Source: CAVQEK01 sp963711495
GTDB taxonomy: Bacteria > Bacteroidota > Bacteroidia > Cytophagales > Cyclobacteriaceae
Assembly: GCA_963711495.1 (NCBI GenBank)
Contig: CAVQEK010000010.1
Span: forward strand, 124,001-188,000
Reading direction: 5' to 3'
Length of the DNA stretch: 64,000 nucleotides
Shown: positions 26,092 to 36,900 of the stretch, one piece after another
Layout of the letters: every line of letters starts with the position of its first letter
Position numbering within the stretch: position 1 is the stretch's first letter
Program-made: the position numbers and the translations under genes
The notes under the pieces: generated by a model
What the model was told of the DNA's origin: nothing
Databases searched by the model: none
The model's input: only the letters and a program-made list of their open reading frames with translations

Positions 26092-26967
26092 TTACTCCAC
26101 ATGTTGCGTATTGATCGTGACTACCGGTTTTTTGGAAAAATTAACAACATCTTCGGCAATGCTATGCTCAAAGATCCTTGACAATCCGGTCCTTCCTGCC
26201 GTCGTCATGATGATCATATTCATTTTAAAGTCCTCAGTAAAACCTACTATTCCTTCTTCTTCATGCTGATGGCTGTAGATGTGTTTCTGATATCGCTGAA
26301 AACCATTTTCTTCAGCAAAGGCCGTTATGGTTTTTAGTATTTCCCGCTGATTTACAAAATGGCTGGGAGTATTGATGTAAACCAAATGGATTTCTGCCTC
26401 GAAGAAATCCTGTAATCGTTTGATCACCGGAATATAATTTGGGAGTTTCTCTTTAAAATCAGATGCAAATACAATGGTTTTAATATCGTTGAGATGTACC
26501 GGACTCCGCAACGTTAACACCGGACAAGCTGCATGACGAACCACTTTTTCTGCCAAAGAACCAATCAGGCTTTCTTCCCAGTTGCTCACCCCGGTTGTGC
26601 CCATGATTATAAGGTCTGCATTCTGTTCTGCAATTTCTTCAGCAATAGCATGGTATGGAGATCCGAGCATGATCTTATCGTTCAATTTCACTCCCTTATA
26701 TTTCGGGTCCCCCAGTACTTCTGCCATCTGGGATTTTCTGCGTTTAAAAAGTTCGATAAAGTATATATCATCCATCTCAATCCCCGTGGTTAGAGATCCC
26801 ATGGTATTCATAGAAGAGCTGCCTAGAAATGTCGTTTGTTTTTTGGCATATTCGATAACATGCATTAACGTCACCTGAGAATCCGCCTTTTTACCGATTT
26901 CACAGGCAAAATCTAATGCAAATCCCGCCTGTTGCGAAAAATCTGTGGGAACGATTATTTTTTTCAT
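26092..26967 (-). CDS. tandem universal stress protein (UspA family)
   Basis: 291 residues made of two Usp domains. The first starts KKIIVPTDFSQQAGFALDFAC and carries the ATP-binding motif MGTTGVSNWEESLIGSLAEKV; the second starts KTIVFASDFKEKL and has MTTAGRTGLSRIFEHSIAE, a weaker version. Fused Usp pairs in Bacteroidota are cytoplasmic stress-related nucleotide-binding proteins. Own terminator downstream; 559 bp of gene-free DNA separates it from divergent treS. Confidence 0.92.
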   Translation of the reverse strand: MKKIIVPTDFSQQAGFALDFACEIGKKADSQVTLMHVIEYAKKQTTFLGSSSMNTMGSLTTGIEMDDIYFIELFKRRKSQMAEVLGDPKYKGVKLNDKIMLGSPYHAIAEEIAEQNADLIIMGTTGVSNWEESLIGSLAEKVVRHAACPVLTLRSPVHLNDIKTIVFASDFKEKLPNYIPVIKRLQDFFEAEIHLVYINTPSHFVNQREILKTITAFAEENGFQRYQKHIYSHQHEEEGIVGFTEDFKMNMIIMTTAGRTGLSRIFEHSIAEDVVNFSKKPVVTINTQHVE

Positions 26968-27526
26968 GGATATTCTTTTAAAAATTAGTATTTAGTTAAA
27001 CTGGAAAAGTTTTTTGTCTGTTGAGGAATTGACGATCAAAGTCTTTTCATATTATATTATAAATATTGAAAGGAATCATTGGATTTACAAGATAACGCTT
27101 CAAGTTGTAGTATTTTTACCAAAATTTCGTGATAAGTTCTGACACTTTCCAATAAAGGTAAGAAAGTGATTCAAAATGAGTCTCAGATTTGGGTAAGCCA
27201 ACTAAAGCTGTTGCTGCTTGAAGAAACTGCCGGTTACATGCAATTGGCAGCCAACAGTCCAATCATTTTACAATTTAATTCAACTAATCTGAATCGGTCG
27301 TTTAATAATAGAATATCTTCTAATGGGTATTCTTTATGTAAAAACAACATTGAATACTGACTCACTAAAAATATGACCAATTTCCAGGTATAAATGAAAT
27401 AATTTTAAAAATCTTTATTTGCATTTGAAACTTTTTCAGCAAAAAAGCATATTTTTGATCGAACACGTAATATTAGAGATCAATTATTAACGCAAACATT
27501 ATTTTTAGGATTTTAATCTTATCTGC
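26968..27526. other. 559-base divergent intergenic region
   Basis: Lies between the divergent Usp and TreS genes. A 64-codon frame at 27166-27360 does not read like protein. The only feature I support is the promoter-like pair near 27424-27457. Confidence 0.5.
27424..27457 (+). promoter_or_regulatory. promoter of treS fusion gene
   Basis: TTTG at 27424-27427 and TATTTTTG at 27450-27457, 22 bp apart, match the Bacteroidota -33 and TAnnTTTG -7 elements. The start codon is 69 bp downstream. Confidence 0.6.
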
Positions 27527-30500
27527 ATGTTGAATAAAGCCAGATCTGTGAACCGTGAACCATTATGGTATAAAGATGCAATTATATATGAGCTACATAT
27601 TAAAGCCTTCAAAGACAATAACAGTGATGGCATTGGCGATTTTGAAGGGCTGCTGGAAAAACTCGATTACATAGAAGACCTCGGTGTAACCACCATCTGG
27701 TTGCTGCCATTTTATCCCTCCCCTTTCCGTGACGATGGCTATGACATTTCTGACTACTTCAACATCAACCAAAATTATGGTGATATTCCAACCTTTAAAA
27801 AATTTATGAAGGAGGCCCACAAACGAAACCTCAAAGTGGTGATAGAATTGGTGATGAACCATACCTCCGATCAGCACGAATGGTTTCAGCGGGCAAGAAG
27901 AGCGCCCAAAGGTTCTCCCGAGAGGGAATTTTACATATGGTCTGATCATTCTGAAAAATATAAGGAGGCCCGGGTCATCTTCCCGGATTATGAAGCATCC
28001 AACTGGACATGGGACCCTGTCGCCAAACAATATTACTGGCATCGTTTCTTTCATCATCAACCTGACCTTAACTATTACAATCCGGGCGTACAAAAAGAAA
28101 TGTTTCGTGCCATAGACTACTGGCTTGATATGGGTGTGGATGGTTTTCGGCTTGACGCCATTCCTTATTTGTTCGAAGAGGAAGGAACAAGTTGTGACAA
28201 CCTTCCTGAAACTCATGGATTCCTGAAGAAACTTCGTGCGTATATCGATAAAAAATACAGCAATATCATGTTGCTGGCAGAGGCCAATTTGTGGCCCGAA
28301 GATGCCGCAGCATATTTTGGTCAGGGAGATGAATGCCACATGAATTTCCATTTCCCTCTAATGCCACGCATGTTTATGGCCGTGAATATGGAAAATCGAT
28401 TTCCCATTTCCGATATCATCGAACAAACACCGGAAATTCCAGAGAGCTGTCAGTGGGCTACTTTTCTGCGTAATCACGACGAACTCACACTGGAAATGGT
28501 CACCGAAGAAGAGCGTGATTATATGTATAAAGTGTATACCAAAGACCCGTTGGCGCGAATTAATCTGGGAATTCGTAAAAGACTGGCGCCTTTGCTTGAC
28601 AATGACAGGCGCAAAATGGAACTCATCAACATTTTGCTGATGTCATTGCCCGGAACTCCCGTGATCTATTATGGCGATGAAATAGGCATGGGTGACAATT
28701 ATTATCTGGGTGACCGTAATGGCGTACGTACGCCTATGCAATGGGAACCTGGCAAAAATGCGGGTTTTTCCGATGCCAACCCCCACAAATTGTATCTGCC
28801 ACTTATCATTGACCCGGAATACAAATACGAAAATATCAATGTTGAAAATCAATTGCGCAATCCCAATTCCTTATTGTGGTGGATGCGTCGATTGATCAAG
28901 ATGCGTAAAAGATTCAAGGCCTTCGGCCGTGGTACCATTCAATTTCTTGAACCCTCCAACAACAAAGTGCTTGCTTTTGTAAGGGAATATGAAAATGAGA
29001 GCATCCTGGTGGTGGTTAATCTTTCACGCTACGCCCAGGCTGCCACGGTAGAAATGAAAGAATACAAAGACATTATACCGGTAGAAATATTCAGCCAGAA
29101 TAAATTTCCTGAAATCACCAACCAACCCTACACTTTCACCCTCAATCCCTACGGATATTATTGGTTTAGACTGATCAGGGAAGAGGAAGATGTGAATGAA
29201 ATTGTGCCTGTAAATTTTGAGGCACTCATTGCCATCAGACGCTGGGAAGAATTATCGGATACGGCCAATAAAGAAATCCTGGAAAACAAAGTACTTCCGC
29301 CCTATTTGGAACTGCGGCAATGGTTTAACCCTCAAAATCGAAAGATTGAATCAATCAAGATTTTTGATATTATTCCGGTATCATCCAGGAAATTTGAATT
29401 TGAAGGGATCACGGTGATCATAGAAGTCAATTTCTTCGAAGGTTTATATGAGAAATATCGGCTGGTGCTAAGTTTTGCCACCGCCAAAGAGGAACGTTTT
29501 CTGATTGAAAATCATCCCGAAGGCATCATTTCGAGAATGTCGTTTGACGACAAAAAGGGCGTGTTGTTCGATGCTTCCTATAGTAAAAAATACCGCAAAA
29601 CCATGCTCAACCAGTTTAGAAAGCAACAAAAAATAAATACTGAAACAGCCGTGGTCAATTTTCATGTGACGCATGACTTGAAAATGATGCTCGAAGATAA
29701 AAACCTGGAAATCGAAAATAAACTGGTGGAATTGCGATACCGGCACGTGGTGATCCAGTATAATAAAAAATTCATACTTAAACTCTATCGGAAAATTGAC
29801 CGGGGTACCGACCGGGATGTAGAATTATGCCGCTTCCTCTGTGAGAATAAAGGATTTAAATTTGTTCCTAAATACCTCGGCTCAATCGAATATTCCAAAC
29901 ATGGCGATATAAAAAGAACGCTGGCCATGGTCCAGGAATTCATCCCCAATTATGGCGACACCTGGCATTATATGTCCGATGCGCTGAATCGATTTTACGA
30001 AAGGGTGGAGATGCAAGGCGGAAAGTTAAAACTACCGGAACTAAAGGGAAATTTTGAGCAGCCAATGCGATTCCTGGAAATGGATCAGAAAACCCAGCAT
30101 CTGCTCGGTGGTGCATACATAGAACATATACGGTTACTGGCACAACGTACCGCAGAAATGCATTTGGCGCTGGGCAATGAAAAAGAACACAAGGATTTTG
30201 TGCCGGAAGAATTTTCAATTCACTATCAGCGTTCATTGTATTCTGCCTGGAAATCGCTGGTGAGAAACGCCCTGGATCTTTTAAAACAAAATCTGGAAAA
30301 ATTCCCTGCCAGACATCAAAAGGAAATGAAAAAATTCCTGGAGAGAAAAGGAGAAATATTGAATAATCTCCAGCGGGTGTATGACCGTAAGATAGAAGCC
30401 ACCAGGATCAGGCCTCATGGAAATTATAACCTTTCTTCCATCCTGTTTAAGGACAAGGATTTCGTTATCATAAACTTCGAAGGTGATTCTTCCTTTTCAC

Positions 30501-30847
30501 TCACCGAAAGAAGATTGCGCAAATCAGCCATTGCGGATATTGCCAGTATCCTCAGTAGTTTTCATGCTGTGGCCTATTCTGCGCTTTATCAAAATGCCCC
30601 CTCTGGTCAGTTGGCTGAACATTGGTTCCATAATATTAGCCAGATATTCCTGGTGAACTATCTCGATCATGTCCCTGAAGCTGCTTTCATTCCGGAAAAG
30701 AAAGATTTTAACATGTTGCTCGAAGTATTTCTAATAGAAAAGTACCTCACAGAAATGGAATTGGAACTGACGAAAAAAGATCCGGGCAAAGCCATTATTC
30801 CTGTTCGCGGTATCTTGAAGATCCTGGATGCGGCCCAATCAACTTAA
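27527..30847 (+). CDS. treS: trehalose synthase (maltose alpha-D-glucosyltransferase) fused to maltokinase-like domain
   Basis: 1106 residues. The N-terminal half (1-550) is a GH13 trehalose synthase that interconverts maltose and trehalose: WYKDAIIYELHIKAFKD, nucleophile in GFRLDAIPYLFEEE near residue 209, acid/base in LLAEANLWPE near 251, and FLRNHDELTLEMV near 316. The C-terminal half (about 690-1100) has the fold of maltokinase (Mak/Pep2), as in known TreS-Mak fusions feeding the GlgE glucan pathway. Its two catalytic motifs are altered: the usual HGD reads HGN (N966) and the usual DFEGE reads NFEGD (N983), so kinase activity is doubtful. No glgE or glgB is nearby. Confidence 0.92.
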   Translation: MLNKARSVNREPLWYKDAIIYELHIKAFKDNNSDGIGDFEGLLEKLDYIEDLGVTTIWLLPFYPSPFRDDGYDISDYFNINQNYGDIPTFKKFMKEAHKRNLKVVIELVMNHTSDQHEWFQRARRAPKGSPEREFYIWSDHSEKYKEARVIFPDYEASNWTWDPVAKQYYWHRFFHHQPDLNYYNPGVQKEMFRAIDYWLDMGVDGFRLDAIPYLFEEEGTSCDNLPETHGFLKKLRAYIDKKYSNIMLLAEANLWPEDAAAYFGQGDECHMNFHFPLMPRMFMAVNMENRFPISDIIEQTPEIPESCQWATFLRNHDELTLEMVTEEERDYMYKVYTKDPLARINLGIRKRLAPLLDNDRRKMELINILLMSLPGTPVIYYGDEIGMGDNYYLGDRNGVRTPMQWEPGKNAGFSDANPHKLYLPLIIDPEYKYENINVENQLRNPNSLLWWMRRLIKMRKRFKAFGRGTIQFLEPSNNKVLAFVREYENESILVVVNLSRYAQAATVEMKEYKDIIPVEIFSQNKFPEITNQPYTFTLNPYGYYWFRLIREEEDVNEIVPVNFEALIAIRRWEELSDTANKEILENKVLPPYLELRQWFNPQNRKIESIKIFDIIPVSSRKFEFEGITVIIEVNFFEGLYEKYRLVLSFATAKEERFLIENHPEGIISRMSFDDKKGVLFDASYSKKYRKTMLNQFRKQQKINTETAVVNFHVTHDLKMMLEDKNLEIENKLVELRYRHVVIQYNKKFILKLYRKIDRGTDRDVELCRFLCENKGFKFVPKYLGSIEYSKHGDIKRTLAMVQEFIPNYGDTWHYMSDALNRFYERVEMQGGKLKLPELKGNFEQPMRFLEMDQKTQHLLGGAYIEHIRLLAQRTAEMHLALGNEKEHKDFVPEEFSIHYQRSLYSAWKSLVRNALDLLKQNLEKFPARHQKEMKKFLERKGEILNNLQRVYDRKIEATRIRPHGNYNLSSILFKDKDFVIINFEGDSSFSLTERRLRKSAIADIASILSSFHAVAYSALYQNAPSGQLAEHWFHNISQIFLVNYLDHVPEAAFIPEKKDFNMLLEVFLIEKYLTEMELELTKKDPGKAIIPVRGILKILDAAQST

Positions 30848-30967
30848 AAACTGCAAAGGCTTTTTGGTCACTTGGATTTACATTCAATCTATCACATGGA
30901 TGAAAATTTTAACATAGCATTGATCGAGCTATTAACCGCTTCTTATTATAGCTAAAAATCCATGTTT

Positions 30968-33016
30968 TTACCAGATATGTACTCTAATGCTGTCGGGACG
31001 ATACATACCATCTCCTGGTTCTACATTGTAGGCGGCATAAAATCCGTCCGTATTAGAATCCGGACCATCGACCCTGAATTTTGCCGGTGAATGCGGATCA
31101 CTCAAAACCAGCGTCCTTAATATTTGGTCCCGGAATTTCATGCGGTATACTTGAGCTTGTGACATAAAAAACCGTTGATCCGGGGTTAACCCGCCAATTT
31201 TCTCTCCTGCTTTGGCCTGGTCGGTCTTTTGAAAAGCGGCATAGGCAATCGCCATACCACCAATGTCAGCAATATTTTCACCCAGCGTCAATTTCCCGTT
31301 GACATGCAAACTATCCAAAACCATATATTGATCATATTGATCGATGACAAGTTGGGCTTTTTGTTTAAATTTTTTGGCGTCTTCAGCAGTCCACCAGTTA
31401 CGAAGATTACCCACTGCGTCATATTGACTTCCCTGATCATCAAACCCGTGGGTCATTTCGTGGCCGATTATAGAGCCTATGGAGCCGTAATTCAGGGCAT
31501 CGTCTCCATTGGGATAGAAAATGGGTGGTTGCAGAATCCCTGCCGGGAAATTGATATTATTGGCGCTTGGATTATAATAGGCATTTACGGTTGGCGGCGT
31601 CATGAACCATTCGGAACGGTCAACGGGTTTGCCTATTTTATCCACTGTTCGGTTATATTCATAACTGCCACAGTGCAAAATGTTGGCAATCAACGAATCT
31701 TTGGATATACGGACCGAAGAATAATCCTTCCATTTGTCCGGATATCCTATTTTCTTCACCATCGCATGCATTTTTTCAAGCGCTTTTTGCTTGGTAGAAT
31801 CCCCCATCCAATCAAGATTTTGAATTCTCTCCGCGTAGGTCTGTATTAAGTTGTCTACCAATTTTTCCATCCGCTTTTTTGATTCAGGGGGGAAAAATTT
31901 CTCCACATAAAGTTGCCCCAATGCATCGCCCAACTGATCATCCACCAGGCTTGCCATTCTTTTCCATCGCGGTTTTAAAACCTGTCTTCCGGTCAGGAAG
32001 CGGTTAAATTCAAATTGTGTCTGAACAAAATCATTGCTCAAATAAGGCGCAAATGCGTCAACCCAATGAAATATCAGGTAGTTTTTCCAATCTTCTATTG
32101 ATCGACCGGCGAGCAGTTTACCTAAATTTTCATAGAACTTTGGTTGCCCGACCAATATCGTATCCTGGTCAATTTTCATATTGCCGAGCAACATGCTCCA
32201 CTTAATAGTTGGCATTTCATCGTCCAATTGAGTTACCAATTTCTTATGGTAATTTTCATTGGGATCGCGCAATTCAACAGGATTTTTTGATGCTTCTGCC
32301 AAAGCTGTCTCCAGCTTCATCACTCCTGCTGATTTTTGGTTTGCCACCTGCTGCGGATCTCCCAAAAGGCTAAAGATATTCGCAATATATTGTTGATAGG
32401 CCAGTCTGATCTTTTGAATAGATGAATCTTGTTTGAAATAATAATCCCGGTTAGGAAGCCCCAACCCACCCTGATCGAAATGGGCTACTTCCCAGGAACT
32501 GTTTTTATCATCAGGGGCTGCATAGAAACTAAACAATGCAGGAACACCCAAATGATATTCAAGCACCACCTCATTCAATATCCCCTGTGCATTGCTAATA
32601 TCAGCGATTCGATCGAGATCTTTTTTAATGGGTAAACCACCTAATTTTTCAATGGTCACCGTATCCATGGCGCTGGCAAACAGGTCACCAACTTTCTGAC
32701 CTGCACTACCGGGTGAAACATGCTGGTCATTGGAAACCGAATCGAGAATTGATTTGATGTTTTTCAGGTTGTTATCCCGCAGCTCATAAACTTCACCCCA
32801 GGCAGCTTCTGAAGCTGGAATTTTGGTCTCTTCTATCCATTTACCGTTGGCGAATTGGAAAAAGTCATCCTGGGGCCTTACCGTGGAATCCATGGCAGAA
32901 GTATTGAAAAATATTGGTATTTCTCCGGATGACTTCCTGTTCTGACAAGAACTAAAAACCATTATTGAAAAAATCCCGCACAATATTGTGACCAATACGA
33001 AGTCTCTCATTTTCAT
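30968..33016 (-). CDS. M13 family (neprilysin/PepO-like) metallopeptidase lipoprotein
   Basis: A 682-residue zinc endopeptidase. A lipoprotein signal (IFSIMVFSSCQNRKS) anchors it to a membrane facing the periplasm or surface. The N-terminal M13 domain begins with RPQDDFFQFANGKWIEETKIP. The zinc site is GHEMTHGFDDQGSQYD with the third ligand in GENIADIGGMAIAY. The C-terminus ends in HIW after the conserved MYRPDSIRVHIW. Length normal for the family (about 650-700). Cuts short peptides. Single gene. Confidence 0.93.
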   Translation of the reverse strand: MKMRDFVLVTILCGIFSIMVFSSCQNRKSSGEIPIFFNTSAMDSTVRPQDDFFQFANGKWIEETKIPASEAAWGEVYELRDNNLKNIKSILDSVSNDQHVSPGSAGQKVGDLFASAMDTVTIEKLGGLPIKKDLDRIADISNAQGILNEVVLEYHLGVPALFSFYAAPDDKNSSWEVAHFDQGGLGLPNRDYYFKQDSSIQKIRLAYQQYIANIFSLLGDPQQVANQKSAGVMKLETALAEASKNPVELRDPNENYHKKLVTQLDDEMPTIKWSMLLGNMKIDQDTILVGQPKFYENLGKLLAGRSIEDWKNYLIFHWVDAFAPYLSNDFVQTQFEFNRFLTGRQVLKPRWKRMASLVDDQLGDALGQLYVEKFFPPESKKRMEKLVDNLIQTYAERIQNLDWMGDSTKQKALEKMHAMVKKIGYPDKWKDYSSVRISKDSLIANILHCGSYEYNRTVDKIGKPVDRSEWFMTPPTVNAYYNPSANNINFPAGILQPPIFYPNGDDALNYGSIGSIIGHEMTHGFDDQGSQYDAVGNLRNWWTAEDAKKFKQKAQLVIDQYDQYMVLDSLHVNGKLTLGENIADIGGMAIAYAAFQKTDQAKAGEKIGGLTPDQRFFMSQAQVYRMKFRDQILRTLVLSDPHSPAKFRVDGPDSNTDGFYAAYNVEPGDGMYRPDSIRVHIW

Positions 33017-33465
33017 TATGATCTAATTTAAATGGTTAAAAAGGACCAGTAGTATAAACATTTATTTTTAATAATTCTGCCAACAACCTTATATCATCAC
33101 CTATTCGTGCAAAATTATATCAAACCTGCGGCATATGATACCATTACTTCCAATTTCTCATTTGTTATACATCTCCGGTGCACTACAAATCCTGACCTCT
33201 CTGATAAAAATGGAAATAACATTAAATTACTATTTTAAAAAATTACTGCCGTTTCCCATTTTGTTTAATAAAATCTTGAAGCGCAACATGTATATCATGT
33301 AGCCAAGTTTTAATATCATTCATTCCCGATATTTTAAGGAATGTGTATTTGATAGCCATACTTAAATGCAATGTTCACATTGTAAATTCCTGAGAAAACA
33401 CACAACATCATGGATCGCCAAATACGTTATCATTGTATATCAGTGGGCATAAAAAAATAATAAAA
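33017..33465. other. gene-free region upstream of the M13 gene
   Basis: About 450 bases between divergent genes. A small perfect palindrome (ACATGtatatCATGT, about 33286-33300) is the only pattern I noticed; its meaning is unknown. Confidence 0.45.
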
Positions 33466-33891
33466 ATGGAAAATTTGAATAAAATAGCATTGTTGATCGC
33501 GGTGATTGGTTTTATTTCAAATGCCGCTGCAGCACAACATACACCTCCGCAAAATCACCTCAGGGCCCTCAGCCCTGAATATAAACAAAAACTGGAAAAT
33601 CGATTTAACGAAGGTCTCCGGATTAAACCCGACTCACTTCAAGCATTGCCACCCCATTTAAATTCTGATTTCTATCAATATTATCACAGCCGTATCCCTG
33701 GGATGGAAAATATGCCCAATTATAATCCTGCTCCGCTAAGTCAATGGCGCATGCCGTCTATTAAAATAGACAGTACCACCCATTATCATATTGAAAAGAA
33801 GATGATCCCAAGATATCGGGAAAATCCACCCGACTTTCAGTATAAAGGCAAAGAAATACCTCAAAAATCAAATCCTGAACAAAGAAATTAG
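33466..33891 (+). CDS. small secreted hypothetical protein
   Basis: About 141 residues from ATG 33466, with a signal peptide (NKIALLIAVIGFISNAAAAQ) and then a Pro/Tyr/Asn-rich mature part with several NPxP and YxHxR stretches and no recognised domain. An in-frame start 33 bp upstream exists but would put charged residues before the signal. It stands alone between M13 and the convergent macroglobulin gene. Confidence 0.65.
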   Translation: MENLNKIALLIAVIGFISNAAAAQHTPPQNHLRALSPEYKQKLENRFNEGLRIKPDSLQALPPHLNSDFYQYYHSRIPGMENMPNYNPAPLSQWRMPSIKIDSTTHYHIEKKMIPRYRENPPDFQYKGKEIPQKSNPEQRN

Positions 33892-33964
33892 AATATCTGA
33901 AAACCCAGGCCTGGCAGATCCATTTGTTTTCAGGATTTTGACATGCCTGGATTTTTAGCAATTT

Positions 33965-36900
33965 TTATTGCACTTCATCCTGCACCACCTGTATCCACAT
34001 ACCTGCAGTGCGGGCATTGATGGAATTGTCATACATGGCCGAACAACTGACCGGGGGCAAATAAAATTTGCCGGCATACGAAGCATTCACCATCAACACA
34101 AATGTTTTTCGTTCATTGGCCTTGAGGTCGAAATAAGTATAAACCCTGTCATCCCGTATATCCTGATATGCAGGTGTGCTTTTCTGTTCCATTTGCAAGG
34201 TTTTGTCTATACGTGCATTAAGAATTTCCCATCCCGAAGGAAATATCTGCGTGAGTGCCAATTGCTGATAATCTCCCCTGATTCCCGGATTGGTTACGGT
34301 TACCTCAACTTTCAAGGAGTTGCTCTGACCCACTGTTTGGGGTTCAACGATATTGCCTTCCATATCGAAATACCGGACCGTGACGCTCAGATCGTTGGCG
34401 ACTTCCTGCAAATCTTCTTTCAAAGGCTTTCCACTGTTTAGCAATCTGATAAAAACAATCCCCTGACCATTGTTTTGCAGTGATACTGAATTCTGCTCAT
34501 TCACATCGAAGTCTTTTGTTGCGATCGGATAATCGGTCTTGATATTGGTTTTTTTAGCATTATTGTAGCTCAGTGAACAATCAATTGGTTTGCCACCCTT
34601 ATCAATGGCCGCGAACTTGCCCACAACCATCAAACTATAAGCAGTGGTTTGTGTGCTCATCCAAAGATTGTTGTTACTCAGATCAGCGGCTATTTTTTTA
34701 AGCAAATCAAAACCTTTGGATTTTTTATCCAATAAAATTAATGTTTCGAGGATCATGGCTTCATCACGGGTTTGCGAACCATAGGTGTATGCCATTTCAC
34801 GATATGGTTTCACTTCATAGGAAAGGTTGTCGATCAATTGATTAGCGACATCTTTCAGGCCGGCCAATGCAAAAGCTGAAGCAAGCCTCCATTTGGCCGG
34901 TACACTAATATTTTTTTCCTCCACCATTCTGTTCATTGCTCCCCGCGGTGCATCACCGGCCAAAGCCAATGTATATAATCGGTAGGCTTGAATAAGATCA
35001 TTCCTGTATATATCTTTATGTAAAGTCCAGCGATTTGCCTTGGTCTGCTGGTAATTTTTCCATTTTCTCAACATTTCAGCCGGTACATTATATCCTTTTT
35101 TCCGGGCTTCAAGCAAAAAATTACCTGCGTAACTGGTGGCCCAGGGATCAGGTTCTTCCATGCCGGGCCAATAGGCAAAGCCACCATCACTCATTTGAAA
35201 ATTCGCCAACCTGGCGATGGCCGTTTTAATGTTTTGTTCAAATTCCTGCAGTTTGGCTGCTGGTAATTCTACAAAATCCCCGAGGTATAGTTGTGGAAAT
35301 ACCGCAGAAGTTACCTGTTCTACACATCCGTGCGGATAATCCATGAGGTATCGCAGGCGTTTGTCCAGATTGACAGGAGGCAAAGACGAAATTTCTAAAG
35401 AAGCTTCATTTGTACCTGTCATTCCCAAGGCTGCAAATGATTTATCCCAGGATTGGCCGGGATCGAGCATGGCTTCATAAACATCGGTGACCATCGGGTT
35501 GGGATTCCTGACGGCAATATCGATCGATTCATGCGCCTTGTTTTTTCCCGCTGAAGCGAATATTTCTACCCTGCCCACGCCGATATCCGGTTTTACCTGC
35601 AATTCAAAATTAACAACTTCATCGCCTTCCTCCGCGAAATTTAAATTATGAGCCCTGCTTCCAATAATTTCAAACATATCATTGGGTTTTATCGATACAT
35701 TCACGGCGCCAATATTTTTTTCCATGGCAAACACATTCACCGGCAAACTCACCTTTTCCCCAGGCCCCAGTACTCGTGGCAATGTAGATAGTAACATCAG
35801 GGGCTTTTTTACTGGCGTAGTCTTATCGACATGTCCGTAACGCCCCTCGTCAGCAGCGACAACCATGGTACGTACAGAACCAACGTATTCCGGCATGATA
35901 AATTCATGGGTGGCTGTGGCGCCTTTTTCAAGATAAAATGGACCAAGATATTTCACCACCGGCTTAAATCGATTCACTTTGGCGTTTTGTTTTACACCGA
36001 TCATTTCATCTCCTCCGACGGCGAGTAATCGTTCTATCTTACCGCCGTATGCTCCAAGAACATCATCAAAAAGGTCCCAGGTCTTAACACCCAACGCTTC
36101 CCGGGCGTAAAAAGAAGCATGTGGAACGGGGGTTTTAAATCTAGTGAGGTCGAGCAACCCTTCGTCCACCATGGCAATGGTATAGGCCATGGGCTTTCCG
36201 TCTTGTTCAGAGACTTTTAGTTTTACTGGTCCTCCAGGCTCTAATACATCGGCCATGTTAAGTTGCGGATGTAAATAAGTTTCCGGATCTTCAACATTGA
36301 TTGAAACAACACCATACATTCTGATGGGCAGGTCATTCACGGTCTTATCATGTGGTTGAATCAACGTAATAAATACATACACATTCGGAGTCATTCCGGG
36401 CGTTGTTTTGAAATCAAAAGTATTCTCCCCGGTTTTCGTATCTATCCACCAGTGTTCCAGAATGCGGCTGCCATTTTCCACACTGATTAACGCCCTGCCT
36501 CCTTCCGCACCCGGGATTGACAAATGCACATCTTCACCCACATTGTAAGCTTCCTTATCTGCAGAAAATGCCAGCATTGTTGCTCCACCGGGCACATCTC
36601 TCTTGCCACGTCCGGCCCAGCCCGGCCAATCCATATAAAAAACCTTTCCCGCACTATGGCCGGAAACGGGATCTGTGATGCGAATAAAATACCTCCCCCA
36701 ATCCGGATAATTGATGCGAAACGATGCCCGTCCTCTTCCATTCACCGTATTCAATTTGCCTTTTTTTACCAGTTGCTGATGCATACGGGCCACATAATTT
36801 GACACCACATTGGAAGATTGGTCCCACCACCATCTCCAGTCCAATTTATAGATCTCCAGGTCCAGTCCTTCCCGCGAAATGAGATTACCATCTGCCGTCA

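Noticed and set aside
27166..27360. 64-codon ORF upstream of treS
   Set aside because: No protein-like pattern, and it lies in an AT-rich intergenic region before the treS promoter.
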